In this document: positions 36,156 to 45,108 of the stretch, one piece after another
How the letters are laid out: each line of letters begins with the position of its first letter
How positions within the stretch are numbered: the first letter of the stretch is position 1
Source: Streptomyces sp. NBC_01231
GTDB taxonomy: Bacteria; Actinomycetota; Actinomycetes; Streptomycetales; Streptomycetaceae
Assembly: GCA_035999765.1 (NCBI GenBank)
Contig: CP108521.1
Span: 11,098,001 to 11,162,000 of the forward strand
DNA length: 64,000 bases
Direction: 5' to 3'
The notes under the pieces: model-generated
What the model saw: only the letters and a program-made list of their open reading frames with translations
What the model was told of the DNA's origin: nothing
Database searches by the model: none
Translations under genes and position numbers: made by a program

Positions 36156-37903
36156 CCTACGGCCCTTCTTCTGTCCTGCTTGACGTACTGAGCGGCCGTC
36201 AGGCCGCGGCGGTGATCCGCAAGCACCTGCCCGGTCTCGATGAGAATCCTTGCCGCGTTCAGATGATGTACGGCACGCTCGACCAAGTGACAACGATCAT
36301 GGAAGGGATCCGTACGGACCCCGCCGCCCGGGAGGCCCTTTTCGCCGACCTGGCCTCTGTTGAGGAGACGGCGTACGAGCCGGTTGCCGACGCAGAGATC
36401 GATGTGGTTCTGGCGACGGACTATGAGTCGGCGGACGTGCCCGTCGGTAGCGCCCGCCTCGTCTCGCCGCGAACTGTCGGTCGATGGCGGACCTTTGAGG
36501 TGGAGCTGCACGGGCCCGCGCACGGTAACCCCTTCGCCGAGGTGGCGCTGCGGGCGGAGTTTCACCGCGGTGAGCGTACCTTGACAGCCCACGGGTTCTA
36601 CGACGGCGAGGGCGTGTACCGCATCCGGTTCCTGCCCGACGAGGAGGGCGACTGGTCATTCCGTGTGTCCAGCAACGCCCGCTCCCTGGACGGCATCAGC
36701 GGCGTCTTCCACTGTGGTCCCGCTGGCCCCGGCGACCACGGCCCGGTACGCGTCCACGGCGGTTTTCACTTCCGCCACGCGGACGGCACACGCCACCTCC
36801 CCGTCGGCACCACCGCGTACGCCTGGACCCACCAGGGCGACGGCCTGGAGGACAGGACGCTCAAGTCCCTCGTCGGCAGTCCGTTCAACAAGATCCGGAT
36901 GTGCGTCTTTCCCAAGTCGTACGTCCACAACACGAACGAGCCGCCGCTTTATCCCTTTGCCGGTTCGCCCGACCGCGGTTGGGACTTCAAGCGGCCCAAC
37001 CCCGCCTACTTCCGCCACCTGGAGCGGCGGATCACCCAGCTCGACGCGCTCGGCATCCAGGCCGACCTCATCCTCTTCCACCCCTACGACCGCTGGGGTT
37101 TCTCCGCCATGCCCCCGGCTGACGACGACCGCTATCTGCGGTACGTGGTCTCCCGGCTCGCCGCACATCCCAACGTGTGGTGGTCCCTGGCCAACGAGTA
37201 CGACCTGCTGTGGTCCAAGACCACCGACGACTGGCATCGCATTGCCGCCGTGATCCGCGCCCACGACCCCCACGGCCACCTGATCAGTGTTCACAACTGG
37301 GTCGAGTTGTGGGACAACAACGCCGACTGGGTCACTCACGCCAGCATCCAGCACCTGCCCGACGGCACCGGTGAGTGGCGCGAGCGCTGGGGCAAGCCCG
37401 TGACGGTCGACGAACTGGGTTACGAGGGCGACATCGAGTGGGGCTGGGGCAACCTCAACCCGCAGGAGCTTGTCCGCCGCTGCTGGGAGGGTGTCGTGCG
37501 CGGCGGTTACGTCACACACGGCGAATGCTTCCTCTCCGACGACGACGTGCTGTGGTGGTCGAAGGGCGGCCTACTCAAGGGCGAGAGCGTGCCCCGCATC
37601 GCCTTCCTGCGGACCATCCTGGAGCAGACCCCGCCCGACGTCGCCGGCATCGACCCGCTGCCGTCCGACTTCGACGTCCCCGTCGGAGGCGTTCCCGGGC
37701 GCTACTACCTGGCCTACTTCGGCGTCATGCAGCCGCGCCTGCGAACGTTCACCCTCCCCCCGGGGGCCCGCTTCCGGGCCGAGGTCATCGACACGTGGAA
37801 CATGACCATGACCGAACTCCCGGATGTCCATGAGGGCAGGCTCACCGTGCCTCTCCCCGGTCGCCCGTACCTCGCGGTCCGTCTGCGGGCCGTGGAGGAG
37901 TGA
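36152..37903 (+). CDS. DUF5060/DUF4038-type glycoside hydrolase (GH140-like)
   Basis: A 583-aa cytoplasmic glycosidase. The N-terminal beta-sandwich (DUF5060: FEVELHGPAHGNPFAEVALR, VSSNARSLDGISGVFHC) precedes a TIM barrel of the DUF4038/apiosidase-like group: LPVGTTAYAWTHQGD, FNKIRMCVFPKSY, ADLILFHPYDRWGF, VWWSLANEYDLLW (acid/base Glu) and VTVDELGYEGD (nucleophile Glu). A C-terminal beta domain follows. The first 75 or so residues form an extra helical region. The GTG start overlaps the GH42 stop (GTGA). Members cleave apiose, arabinose or galactose side groups; the substrate here is undecided. Confidence 0.8.
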   Translation: MTYGPSSVLLDVLSGRQAAAVIRKHLPGLDENPCRVQMMYGTLDQVTTIMEGIRTDPAAREALFADLASVEETAYEPVADAEIDVVLATDYESADVPVGSARLVSPRTVGRWRTFEVELHGPAHGNPFAEVALRAEFHRGERTLTAHGFYDGEGVYRIRFLPDEEGDWSFRVSSNARSLDGISGVFHCGPAGPGDHGPVRVHGGFHFRHADGTRHLPVGTTAYAWTHQGDGLEDRTLKSLVGSPFNKIRMCVFPKSYVHNTNEPPLYPFAGSPDRGWDFKRPNPAYFRHLERRITQLDALGIQADLILFHPYDRWGFSAMPPADDDRYLRYVVSRLAAHPNVWWSLANEYDLLWSKTTDDWHRIAAVIRAHDPHGHLISVHNWVELWDNNADWVTHASIQHLPDGTGEWRERWGKPVTVDELGYEGDIEWGWGNLNPQELVRRCWEGVVRGGYVTHGECFLSDDDVLWWSKGGLLKGESVPRIAFLRTILEQTPPDVAGIDPLPSDFDVPVGGVPGRYYLAYFGVMQPRLRTFTLPPGARFRAEVIDTWNMTMTELPDVHEGRLTVPLPGRPYLAVRLRAVEE

Positions 37904-37951
37904 GGCCTCGCACCGACACCTCCAGCAGGAAGCCGCGGGCCCCGTGGCGCC

Positions 37952-38640
37952 CTATGCCTCCGCACCGCCGGGCGGCGGGTCGCTGGTGCGCCGTGTCACT
38001 AGCTTCGGAGCCACGACGAACTGTTTCGGCTCAGTCCGGCCGCCGATGCGCTCCAGCAGGAGGCGGGCGCATTTCTCCCCTGTGCGGTGACCGGACTGGT
38101 CGACCGTGGTGAGAGAGAGGCGCCTGATGGTGGAGATGTAGATGTTGTCGTAGCCGGCCACCGACACGTCCTCGGGGACGCGCAGGCCCTGCTCCTTGGC
38201 GGCTCGCAATACCCCGAGCGCGGCGACGTCCGCGCCGGCGAAGATCGCCGTGGGAGGTTCCGGCCGGGCGAACGCCTCAAGGGCAGCGCGGTGGCCGCCC
38301 TCCTCCGAGTACCAGGTCTCGATGATGTCGGGTTCCAGGCCGTGGTGGCGCATGGCCTGCTCGAAGCCCTGCCGCCGTGCCGTGTGCGAGAGGACGAAGG
38401 CGCCCTCGGACTCACCTGGCGGCATGCTGGTGTGGACGATCCGGCGGTGGCCCGCCGTGACCAGGTGGTCGACCATCAACCGGGCGCCGAGACGTTCGTC
38501 GTCGACAACGGAATCGAATGTTGTCGGCGAGCCGTGAAGTGCCACGGTGACGACGGGGACTGTCTTTTGCGATCTCCTCGATCCAGCCGGTGTCGAGCCA
38601 GGGTGCGACCAGGACGAGTCCGTCCACCTGCGGGACCGAT
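37952..38640 (-). pseudogene. LacI-family regulator lacking its DNA-binding domain
   Basis: The effector-binding part of a LacI protein remains: VDGLVLVAPWLDTGWIEEIA, VPVVTVALHGSPTTFDSVVD, LMVDHLVTAGHRRIVHTSMP and VSVAGYDNIYISTIRRLSLT. It closely parallels the LacI protein encoded at 47000-48136. A small insertion near 38565 shifts the frame. At about 38640 the gene is replaced by the 3' part of an IS110-type transposase, so the HTH is gone. It lies convergent to the glycosidase operon it probably once regulated. Confidence 0.85.
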
Positions 38641-38642
38641 GC

Positions 38643-39013
38643 CCAGTGCCCGAGTGCTCGCAGAATTCGGCGACGACCCTCACCGCTACGCCAGTGCCAA
38701 GGCCCGCAAGAACTACGCCGGCACCAGCCCGATCACCCGCGCCTCCGGCAAGAAGAAGGTCGTGACCGCCCGGCACGTCCGCAACGACCGGCTCATCGAC
38801 GCGCTGATCGCCCAAGCCTTCTCCGCGCTGCGGGTCTCCCATGGCGCCAGGGCCTACTACGAGCAGCAACGCGCCCGCGGTATCGAGTTCAACGCCGCCC
38901 TGCGCCAACTCGCCAACCGGCTTGTTGGAATCCTGCACGGCTGCCTCAAAACGGGCACGCCGTACGACGAGGCGACTGCCTGGTCCCACCGAGCCCACGC
39001 ACTCGCCGCTTGA
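38643..39013 (+). pseudogene. IS110-family transposase 3' fragment
   Basis: The frame encodes YASAKARKNYAGTSPITRAS, KKVVTARHVRNDRLIDALIA and AYYEQQRARGIEFNAALRQL, ending ALAA-stop. This is the C-terminal transposase_20 end of a different IS110 lineage from that at 28734. The 5' part is absent; the junction interrupts the LacI gene. Confidence 0.8.
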
Positions 39014-39417
39014 CACTCCAGCTCATGGGATGTCTGTCAAGTCCTTGTGTTCAGTCGGGTGGACTGACTAGGAGTTGGCTGGACACTGCTGTGCTGGTGT
39101 CAGCAGGGCGCCGCCCTCGCTGGCCGTGGCGCCGGCACCGACGGGCGGCACCCGACTGGGGCGCGCACTCGGCCGCCCGCCGCCAGGCGACTTGCGCACG
39201 CTCCAAATGACGTCTCCGCCAACTCCCCTGTGTGCTGGTACCCAGCCATGATCGTTAGGCGGGCGCGACGCGCAGCTCGGTGACGATCGCGAACGAGGTG
39301 GTCACATCGGCAGGCACCTCGGTCGAGCATCGCGGCTGGCGACGTGACTCAGCACGTCGCCAAGGTCGAGCTGGCGTGCCATCGCACGCCGGCTCCTCTC
39401 TCTTCCGCGGTGCGCTG
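39014..39417. other. stretch between IS relic and esterase operon end
   Basis: No intact gene. A minus-strand piece ending VTTSFAIVTELRVAPA-stop at about 39256 could be the tail of a lost protein. Confidence 0.3.
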
Positions 39418-41511
39418 TCAGCGGACAACGACGCGCACCCTGCCGAGATTCGCCACCTGTCCGAAGGGAGTTGCCGGGTCGCCCTCTCGCTGTGCCGTCA
39501 CCTTGAGAACGGGGAAGTATGTGCCCGGGTCGGTGTAGGTGAACGTCTGTCGGATCTCGACGACCGGGCGGGGTGGCCCGAACGGCTTGGCAGCAAAGGT
39601 GCCGGTACCGGCGAAGTCCCACTCGGTTCTCACGATGCGGCCCGCCCTCGGTGGCACCTCGATCCTGGCCGTGAAGGTGACGGACCGGCCGACCGGCACC
39701 TCGATCCGGTTGGTGCCGTCGACAGTGAGGTCGACGACGGGCTGGATGCCGCGCCGGGCCGCGGCGTGCTCCGGCACCGATATCTGGCTGCCGGTCACGT
39801 CGTACGACGTGGTGCGCGCGGGTTCCACGCCCTTCTCCACCCAGGCGCTCAGATCGCGCAGCGCCTGCTGCAGGATGCCGGTGAACTCGATGAGCCGTGC
39901 CGCGCGGGCGCCGGTGACCGGGCCTTCGAGGTGGTCGGCGTTGTCGTTGTACCAGAGGCGGAAGTCGTCGTCGTAACGCGCGCCGAGGGCTTCCTTCACC
40001 CGGGCGCGGTACCAGTCGCCGGGCCAGGGGTTGGCGTCGGTGTCAACGAGGTTGCCCACCACAATGATCTTGCCGGTGATCTTGCCGGTGTGGGTGCCGC
40101 CGCCACTGGTGGACTTGGAGATGAGGGGTCCCACCTGCAAGGCGCGCTGCGGGTACAGCGGCTGTCCGTCGGGGCCCCGGTACTGGTCCCAGGCGTAGAA
40201 GCCGGGGCGCGTGGGGACCTGGTAGCGGTGGTAGGCGCGGAAGGCGATGGTCCACTTGTTGTCGAGGCGCAGCCTGACCCCGGTGTCGAGGGCAGCGAGC
40301 GCCTTGGCGTCGTTTCCGCTCGCGAGGGTGACGACGCGTGTCGCCGGGTCGAGGGAAGCGTTCAGCGTCCCGATGACGGTCGTTCCGTCGCCGCCGACCA
40401 CGGTGAAGTCGAGTCCCGTTGTGTCCGCTTGCGTCGGGGCACTGGCGAGGACCAGGCTCGTGGGCGTGTTCTGGGCGTCCCGGTCGACTTTCTGGACCGT
40501 GGTCAGCAGGTCGATCCGGGCGGCACGGACGATGTCGCCGAGAGCCGACTTCTCGGTGCCGAGGTAGCCCGGCTTGCTCCAGAAGTCGTCGGCGTAGGTC
40601 GGGTCCATGGTGCGCAGCACGGCCGTGAATCCGAGAAGCCCGTCCGGCGCTGACAGCCCGAGCACATAGGCGTAGTCCTCCCATGCGTGCAGGGGGACGC
40701 CGAACTCCGTGGTCTCGCGCAGCATGGCCCGCTCCACGCTGTTGAGACTGGCGAAGGGCTTGCCGCTGCCGCCGGGCCGCACCGCGTCGGCGATCCGGGG
40801 CGCCTTGTCCCGCAGGACGAGCCGCGCCAGGGCACGAAGGTTGAAGCTGCTCGGGATGGAGTACGGGGTGCCGATGATGAAGGGCACCGCGCCGTCCCAC
40901 ACGCCCTCGGTGTTCTCGATGGCTCCGATAGTCTGGAAGGAGCCGCCGCTGCCGCCCCAGATGTAGCCGTGGATCCTTCGCGACGAGCCGTAGTATCTCG
41001 CCGCGTACGTGCGGGAGAACCTGGCCGCGGCGGCGTCGACGCGGTATCCGGTGCCGCCGTTGGTCTGCACGACGTAGGCACCGCTGTCCGCGCCGAAGGC
41101 GATGTCCTGGTCGGCGGCGTTCTCGTCCGTCAGCGGGTACACCTTGTGGAAGAAGCGGCCTTGCCACTGCCGCTTCGGCGGCAGGTAGAGGTTGAACTTC
41201 TTGGCGGTGCCGTCGAAGTGGCCCGAGACCTTGCGGTGCGGTACCGGTGAGGTCAGATCCCTCTCACTGTCGATCACGGGCCGGTTGTACGTCGGGTCGT
41301 CGCAGTCCGGGGTGACCCACATCGGGCCGCCGCTGACGAGTGCCGCGCACTGCGGTCGGGATGCGGCCGATGCGCCGGGGACCGATATCGCCGATGTTCC
41401 GAGGACCACCACGGCACCGACCGTCGTGTTGCGGACGAAGCGTCGCCTCGTCAGCGTCTTGTGCCGGCCGGGTTCGGATGTGTCACTGGCGGTTGCTCCC
41501 TGTGAGTTCAC
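39418..41511 (-). CDS. Tat-exported alpha/beta-hydrolase-type esterase with C-terminal PKD-like domain
   Basis: A 697-aa secreted protein. TLTRRRFVRNTTVGAVVVLG is a twin-arginine signal. The body (residues about 60-580) resembles tannase/feruloyl-esterase-like proteins, with a nucleophile elbow in YIWGGSGGSFQTIGAIENTE and a long lid region. LWYNDNADHLEGP near residue 530 may supply the catalytic His. The last 100 residues form an Ig/PKD-like sandwich (RTEWDFAGTGTFAAKPFGPP, FTYTDPGTYFPVLKVTAQRE). The GTG start overlaps the ATPase stop (GTGA). It would deacylate an acylated polysaccharide outside the cell. A paralogous C-terminal fragment lies at 51804-52448. The exact esterase class is uncertain. 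Confidence 0.65.
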   Translation of the reverse strand: MNSQGATASDTSEPGRHKTLTRRRFVRNTTVGAVVVLGTSAISVPGASAASRPQCAALVSGGPMWVTPDCDDPTYNRPVIDSERDLTSPVPHRKVSGHFDGTAKKFNLYLPPKRQWQGRFFHKVYPLTDENAADQDIAFGADSGAYVVQTNGGTGYRVDAAAARFSRTYAARYYGSSRRIHGYIWGGSGGSFQTIGAIENTEGVWDGAVPFIIGTPYSIPSSFNLRALARLVLRDKAPRIADAVRPGGSGKPFASLNSVERAMLRETTEFGVPLHAWEDYAYVLGLSAPDGLLGFTAVLRTMDPTYADDFWSKPGYLGTEKSALGDIVRAARIDLLTTVQKVDRDAQNTPTSLVLASAPTQADTTGLDFTVVGGDGTTVIGTLNASLDPATRVVTLASGNDAKALAALDTGVRLRLDNKWTIAFRAYHRYQVPTRPGFYAWDQYRGPDGQPLYPQRALQVGPLISKSTSGGGTHTGKITGKIIVVGNLVDTDANPWPGDWYRARVKEALGARYDDDFRLWYNDNADHLEGPVTGARAARLIEFTGILQQALRDLSAWVEKGVEPARTTSYDVTGSQISVPEHAAARRGIQPVVDLTVDGTNRIEVPVGRSVTFTARIEVPPRAGRIVRTEWDFAGTGTFAAKPFGPPRPVVEIRQTFTYTDPGTYFPVLKVTAQREGDPATPFGQVANLGRVRVVVR

Positions 41512-42365
41512 GAGGTCCCCTTAAGTTCGGAAAAGTCCGTGGTGTCGCTCTGCAGCCGCCTTGCGCGGCGCAGACGCTGCCTCTTCGGATCCGCTACCGG
41601 AGCCGCCATCTGGAGCTTGCGGGTGTACGGGTGCTGCGGGTTGGTGGCGACATCGTGGGACTTGCCGATCTCGACGATGTGGCCCTGGTGGAGGACGGCG
41701 ATGCGGTCGCTCACCTCGTTCACGACGCCGAGGTCGTGGCTGATGAACAGGTAGGCCACGCCCGTCTCCCGCTGGATGTCCTGCAGGAGGGTGAGGACGC
41801 GGGCCTGGGTGGTGACGTCGAGGGCGCTGGTGGGTTCGTCGCAGATGATGACCGACGGCTGAAGGGCGAGGGCGCGGGCGATGGCGACGCGTTGCCGCTG
41901 GCCGCCGGAGAACTCGCGCGGATACCTGTCGCCGGAGTCGGCCGGGAGGCCGACGGCGTCCAGCAGGTCCCGCACCCGTGCCCGGCCGCTCGTCACTCCG
42001 GCCGCGACGAGCGGTTCGACGAGAATGCTCTCGACCGTCATCGACGGGTTCAGCGACGAGTAGGGGTCCTGGAAGATGACCTGGATGTCGCGGGCGACCT
42101 TGCGCCGGCGCGCCCGCGGGATGTTGCTGACGGTCTCGCCGCGGAAGGTGATCGTGCCGGCCGTGACCGGCGCGAGCCCGAGGACCGCCCGGCCGATGGT
42201 CGTCTTGCCCGACCCCGACTCGCCGACCAAGCTCAGGGTCTCCCCGGGACTCAGATCGAAGGAGACTTCGTCGATCACCGTCGCTTTGGTGCCCCGCCGT
42301 CCGCCGTAACGGACGACGAGTTTGTCGACCTTCAGGACCGGTTCCGTCAGTACCGGCTCCGCCAC
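41508..42365 (-). CDS. ABC transporter ATP-binding protein, OppF/DppF type
   Basis: A 285-aa ATPase. Walker A is GESGSGKTT, the Q-loop region is IQVIFQDPYSSLNP, the signature is EFSGGQRQRVAIARAL, Walker B is VIICDEPTSALD and the switch His is in FISHDLGVV. The C-terminal HPYTRKLQMAAP segment is typical of the peptide/nickel (oligosaccharide) importer subfamily. GTG 42365 with GGAGGTG upstream starts one base after the previous stop. It pairs with the ATPase half of the fused protein upstream. Confidence 0.9.
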   Translation of the reverse strand: MAEPVLTEPVLKVDKLVVRYGGRRGTKATVIDEVSFDLSPGETLSLVGESGSGKTTIGRAVLGLAPVTAGTITFRGETVSNIPRARRRKVARDIQVIFQDPYSSLNPSMTVESILVEPLVAAGVTSGRARVRDLLDAVGLPADSGDRYPREFSGGQRQRVAIARALALQPSVIICDEPTSALDVTTQARVLTLLQDIQRETGVAYLFISHDLGVVNEVSDRIAVLHQGHIVEIGKSHDVATNPQHPYTRKLQMAAPVADPKRQRLRRARRLQSDTTDFSELKGTS

Positions 42366-42366
42366 T

Positions 42367-44139
42367 TCACACCTCCGCGATCTCGACACGGCGTGCCGAG
42401 GAGAGCAGTTCCCGCGTGTATGCCTGCGCCGGGGACTCGAACAGTCCGTCCACGTCTTTGCGCTCCACGATGTGACCGTCCTGCATCACGCTGACGGTGT
42501 CGCAGATGTCCGCGACGACTCCCAGGTTGTGGGTCACGAGGACGACGGCCAGTCCCCGTTCGTCGCGCAGTTCGCGCAGCAGCTCCAGGACCTCGGCCTG
42601 GACGGTCACGTCCAGCGCGGTGGTCGGTTCGTCCGCCACGATCAGATCGGGGTCGGAGGCCACCGCCCCGCAGATGAGCACGCGCTGTGCCATGCCGCCG
42701 GAGATTTCGTGCGGGTACTGCTCGAAGACTCGCTCCGGGTTCTTGATGCCGACGCGCGCCAGCAACTTCAGCAGTTCCCGTTCCGCTTCCTGCTTCGAGA
42801 TCTTCTTGACCGCGCGCAGACCGTGGGTGAGCTGCGCGCCGACCGTGAAGCAGGGGTCGAGGTTCGACATGGGTTCCTGCGGTACGTAGGCGATGCGCCG
42901 GCCCCGGGCCTCGCGCAGCCGCCGTTCGTCGGCCAGCAGGTCCTGCCCGTCCAGAAGGACGCTGCCGCCGAGGACGACCGCTTCGCGGGGCAGGATCCCC
43001 AGAGTCGCGAACGCGATCTGGGACTTGCCCGAGCCGGATTCGCCGACCAGGCCGTGGATCTCGCCGCGCCGTACATCGAGGTCGACGCCGTGCACGACCT
43101 CGCGCACCCCCTCCTCGCCGTCCGGGTAGCCGATGCGCAGACCGCGGACCGACAGCATCGCCTCGGTGGGAGCGGCCGCCCCCTCCACGGCCGCCTGCCT
43201 GCGCTCTTCCCGCGCCCGCTGGACGAGTTCGCGGCGCCGCCGCGGGGACAGCGTCCTGCTGTGCGCCGACGACTGGAGGATGTCGCGCAGGGCGTTGCCG
43301 AGCAGGACGAGCGCCAGGACGGTCAGGGTGATGAGGAGGGCGGGCCAGAGCACGCCGGGCCTGTTGTTGTAGATGTTGCCGAAGGCCTCCTGGAGCACCC
43401 CGCCCCAGGAGGCCTTGTCCGGGTCACTCAGGCCGATGAAGCCCATACCGGCCTCGATACCGATCGCCGAGGCCAGGACGAACGAGCTCTGGACGATGAC
43501 CGGCGCGCGTACGGCCCACAGCACATGGCGTCCAACAATGCGCAGGTCGGAGAGTCCGACCACCTTGGCCGCGTCCACGTAGAGCTCGCTGCGCACCCCG
43601 AGGACGACCGACCTGACCAGGCGGAAGTACATGGGCGCGACGATGAGCCCGTAGGCGGCCATGGCGGCGACGATGTTCGACCCGGTTCGGGCGTACAGCG
43701 CGATGAGCAGCACGATGCCCGGCATCGACATGACCACGTCGGAGAACCAGCTCGAGGCCGCGTCGGTCTTGCCCCGGTAGAAGCCTGCGGCAAGGCCACT
43801 GGTCACGCCGAGCACCAGGGAGACGACGAGCACCACCAGACAGGCGACCATCGTCTGTCGGGTGCCGTACATCAGTCGCGACAGGATGTCCCGTCCCGTC
43901 GAGTCCGCTCCGAGGAGGTGACCGGAGGAGAACGGGGAGGCGTTCACCGCGCTGAGGTCGGTCACGTTCTGCCCGTGAGGGGCCAGCCAGGAGCTGGACA
44001 GGCCCAGGAACACCACGAAGAGCAGGAAGGCGATGCACAGGGCGGCCTGCGGATTGGTCAGCAGCCGCCGCAGGAGCGAGCGTCCCTTGGCGGCCGGCTG
44101 CACCGGACCGGACGGCTCCAGAGTGGGAGTCGTGGTCAT
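42367..44139 (-). CDS. fused ABC permease-ATPase (DppC-DppD type)
   Basis: A 590-aa fusion. Residues about 1-290 are a permease with an N-terminal helix, the lead-in ASPFSSGHLLGADSTGRDIL typical of DppC, about five further helices and the EAA-like loop SELYVDAAKVVGLSDLRIVG. After an Arg-rich linker (RTLSPRRRRELVQRAREERR), residues about 320-590 form an ATPase with Walker A GESGSGKSQ, signature EISGGMAQRVLICGAV and Walker B LIVADEPTTALD. Fusions of this order occur in some actinobacterial family-5 importers. The ATG overlaps the upstream permease stop (ATGA). Confidence 0.9.
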   Translation of the reverse strand: MTTTPTLEPSGPVQPAAKGRSLLRRLLTNPQAALCIAFLLFVVFLGLSSSWLAPHGQNVTDLSAVNASPFSSGHLLGADSTGRDILSRLMYGTRQTMVACLVVLVVSLVLGVTSGLAAGFYRGKTDAASSWFSDVVMSMPGIVLLIALYARTGSNIVAAMAAYGLIVAPMYFRLVRSVVLGVRSELYVDAAKVVGLSDLRIVGRHVLWAVRAPVIVQSSFVLASAIGIEAGMGFIGLSDPDKASWGGVLQEAFGNIYNNRPGVLWPALLITLTVLALVLLGNALRDILQSSAHSRTLSPRRRRELVQRAREERRQAAVEGAAAPTEAMLSVRGLRIGYPDGEEGVREVVHGVDLDVRRGEIHGLVGESGSGKSQIAFATLGILPREAVVLGGSVLLDGQDLLADERRLREARGRRIAYVPQEPMSNLDPCFTVGAQLTHGLRAVKKISKQEAERELLKLLARVGIKNPERVFEQYPHEISGGMAQRVLICGAVASDPDLIVADEPTTALDVTVQAEVLELLRELRDERGLAVVLVTHNLGVVADICDTVSVMQDGHIVERKDVDGLFESPAQAYTRELLSSARRVEIAEV

Positions 44140-45077
44140 CGCGTCCTCGCTTTCGGGTTGACCGCCGCGGTCACCAGGTCACCCAGCAGGTTGACGACGA
44201 GCACGATCACGATCGTCACCAGCACGCACCCCATCACCATGGGAACGTCGCCCCGCTGGGCGGAGCCGTTGCTCAGCTCGCCCAGGCCGGGCAGCGCGAA
44301 CACCTGCTCGATGAACACGGCGCCGCCGATGAGCCCGAGGGCCTGCAGGCTCAGGACGGTCAGACCGGGACCCGCCGCGTTACGCAGCACGTGGCGGAAG
44401 ACCACCTTGGATTCGGGTATCCCGCGCGCCCGCAGGGTGCGGACGAAGTCCTGGGAGAGCGTGTCGAGGATCGCTCCCCGGAACTGCGCGGCGGAGTTGG
44501 CGATGGCTCCCACCAGGAGGGCGAGCACCGGAAGGGTGACCGATTCGATCCATCCGGTGGGGCTCTGGTCCGGTGAGACGTATCCCGTGGCCGGAAACGC
44601 CCGGAGGGAGACGGCGAAGGCGAAGACCAGGCCGATCGCGACGATGAAGGGCGGTACGGCGGCTCCCGCGACCGACAGGAACTGCACCACCCTGTCGATC
44701 CACCCGCCGCGGACGGCGGCGGCGACCCCGACCAGGACGCTCACCACCGCCGTCAGCAGGATCGACAGGACGATCAGGGTGAGCGTCACCGGTACCCGGG
44801 AGGACAGGGCCGACGACACGGACTGCCCCGTGAAGAAGGAGGCCCCGAAGTCGCCGGTGACGACCCCCTTGAGCCAGTCCCCGTACTGCACGAGGAGCGG
44901 TCTGTCGAGGCCGAGCTTGGCCACCTCGGCCCGGACAGTGGCGTCGGTGGCGTTCGTGCCCAGCACGGCCCGGGCGATGCCCGGACCGTTGCCGTACATC
45001 AGTGTGAAGGTCGCGAAGCTGACCAGCAGCAGCACGGCCACCGAGCGAACCAGCTTCCTCAGTACGGATACCAACAC
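44136..45077 (-). CDS. ABC transporter permease, DppB type
   Basis: A 313-aa permease with the N-terminal helix VAVLLLVSFATFTLMY, a long periplasmic loop (LGLDRPLLVQYGDWLKGVVT, GDFGASFFTG) and a core of five helices. The EAA-like loop DFVRTLRARGIPESKVVFRH is followed by the FIEQVFALPGLGELS hallmark. GTG 45077 is chosen because GGAG lies six bases upstream; a TTG at 45089 also opens the frame. It follows the binding-protein gene by 31 bases. Confidence 0.9.
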   Translation of the reverse strand: MLVSVLRKLVRSVAVLLLVSFATFTLMYGNGPGIARAVLGTNATDATVRAEVAKLGLDRPLLVQYGDWLKGVVTGDFGASFFTGQSVSSALSSRVPVTLTLIVLSILLTAVVSVLVGVAAAVRGGWIDRVVQFLSVAGAAVPPFIVAIGLVFAFAVSLRAFPATGYVSPDQSPTGWIESVTLPVLALLVGAIANSAAQFRGAILDTLSQDFVRTLRARGIPESKVVFRHVLRNAAGPGLTVLSLQALGLIGGAVFIEQVFALPGLGELSNGSAQRGDVPMVMGCVLVTIVIVLVVNLLGDLVTAAVNPKARTR

Positions 45078-45108
45078 CCGTCGCTCCAATCACTCATGCC
45101 CGTAGGGG

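Noticed and set aside
42322..45105. A 927-codon plus-strand open frame
   Set aside because: It mirrors the ABC permease/ATPase genes in a complementary frame and has biased, motif-free sequence.
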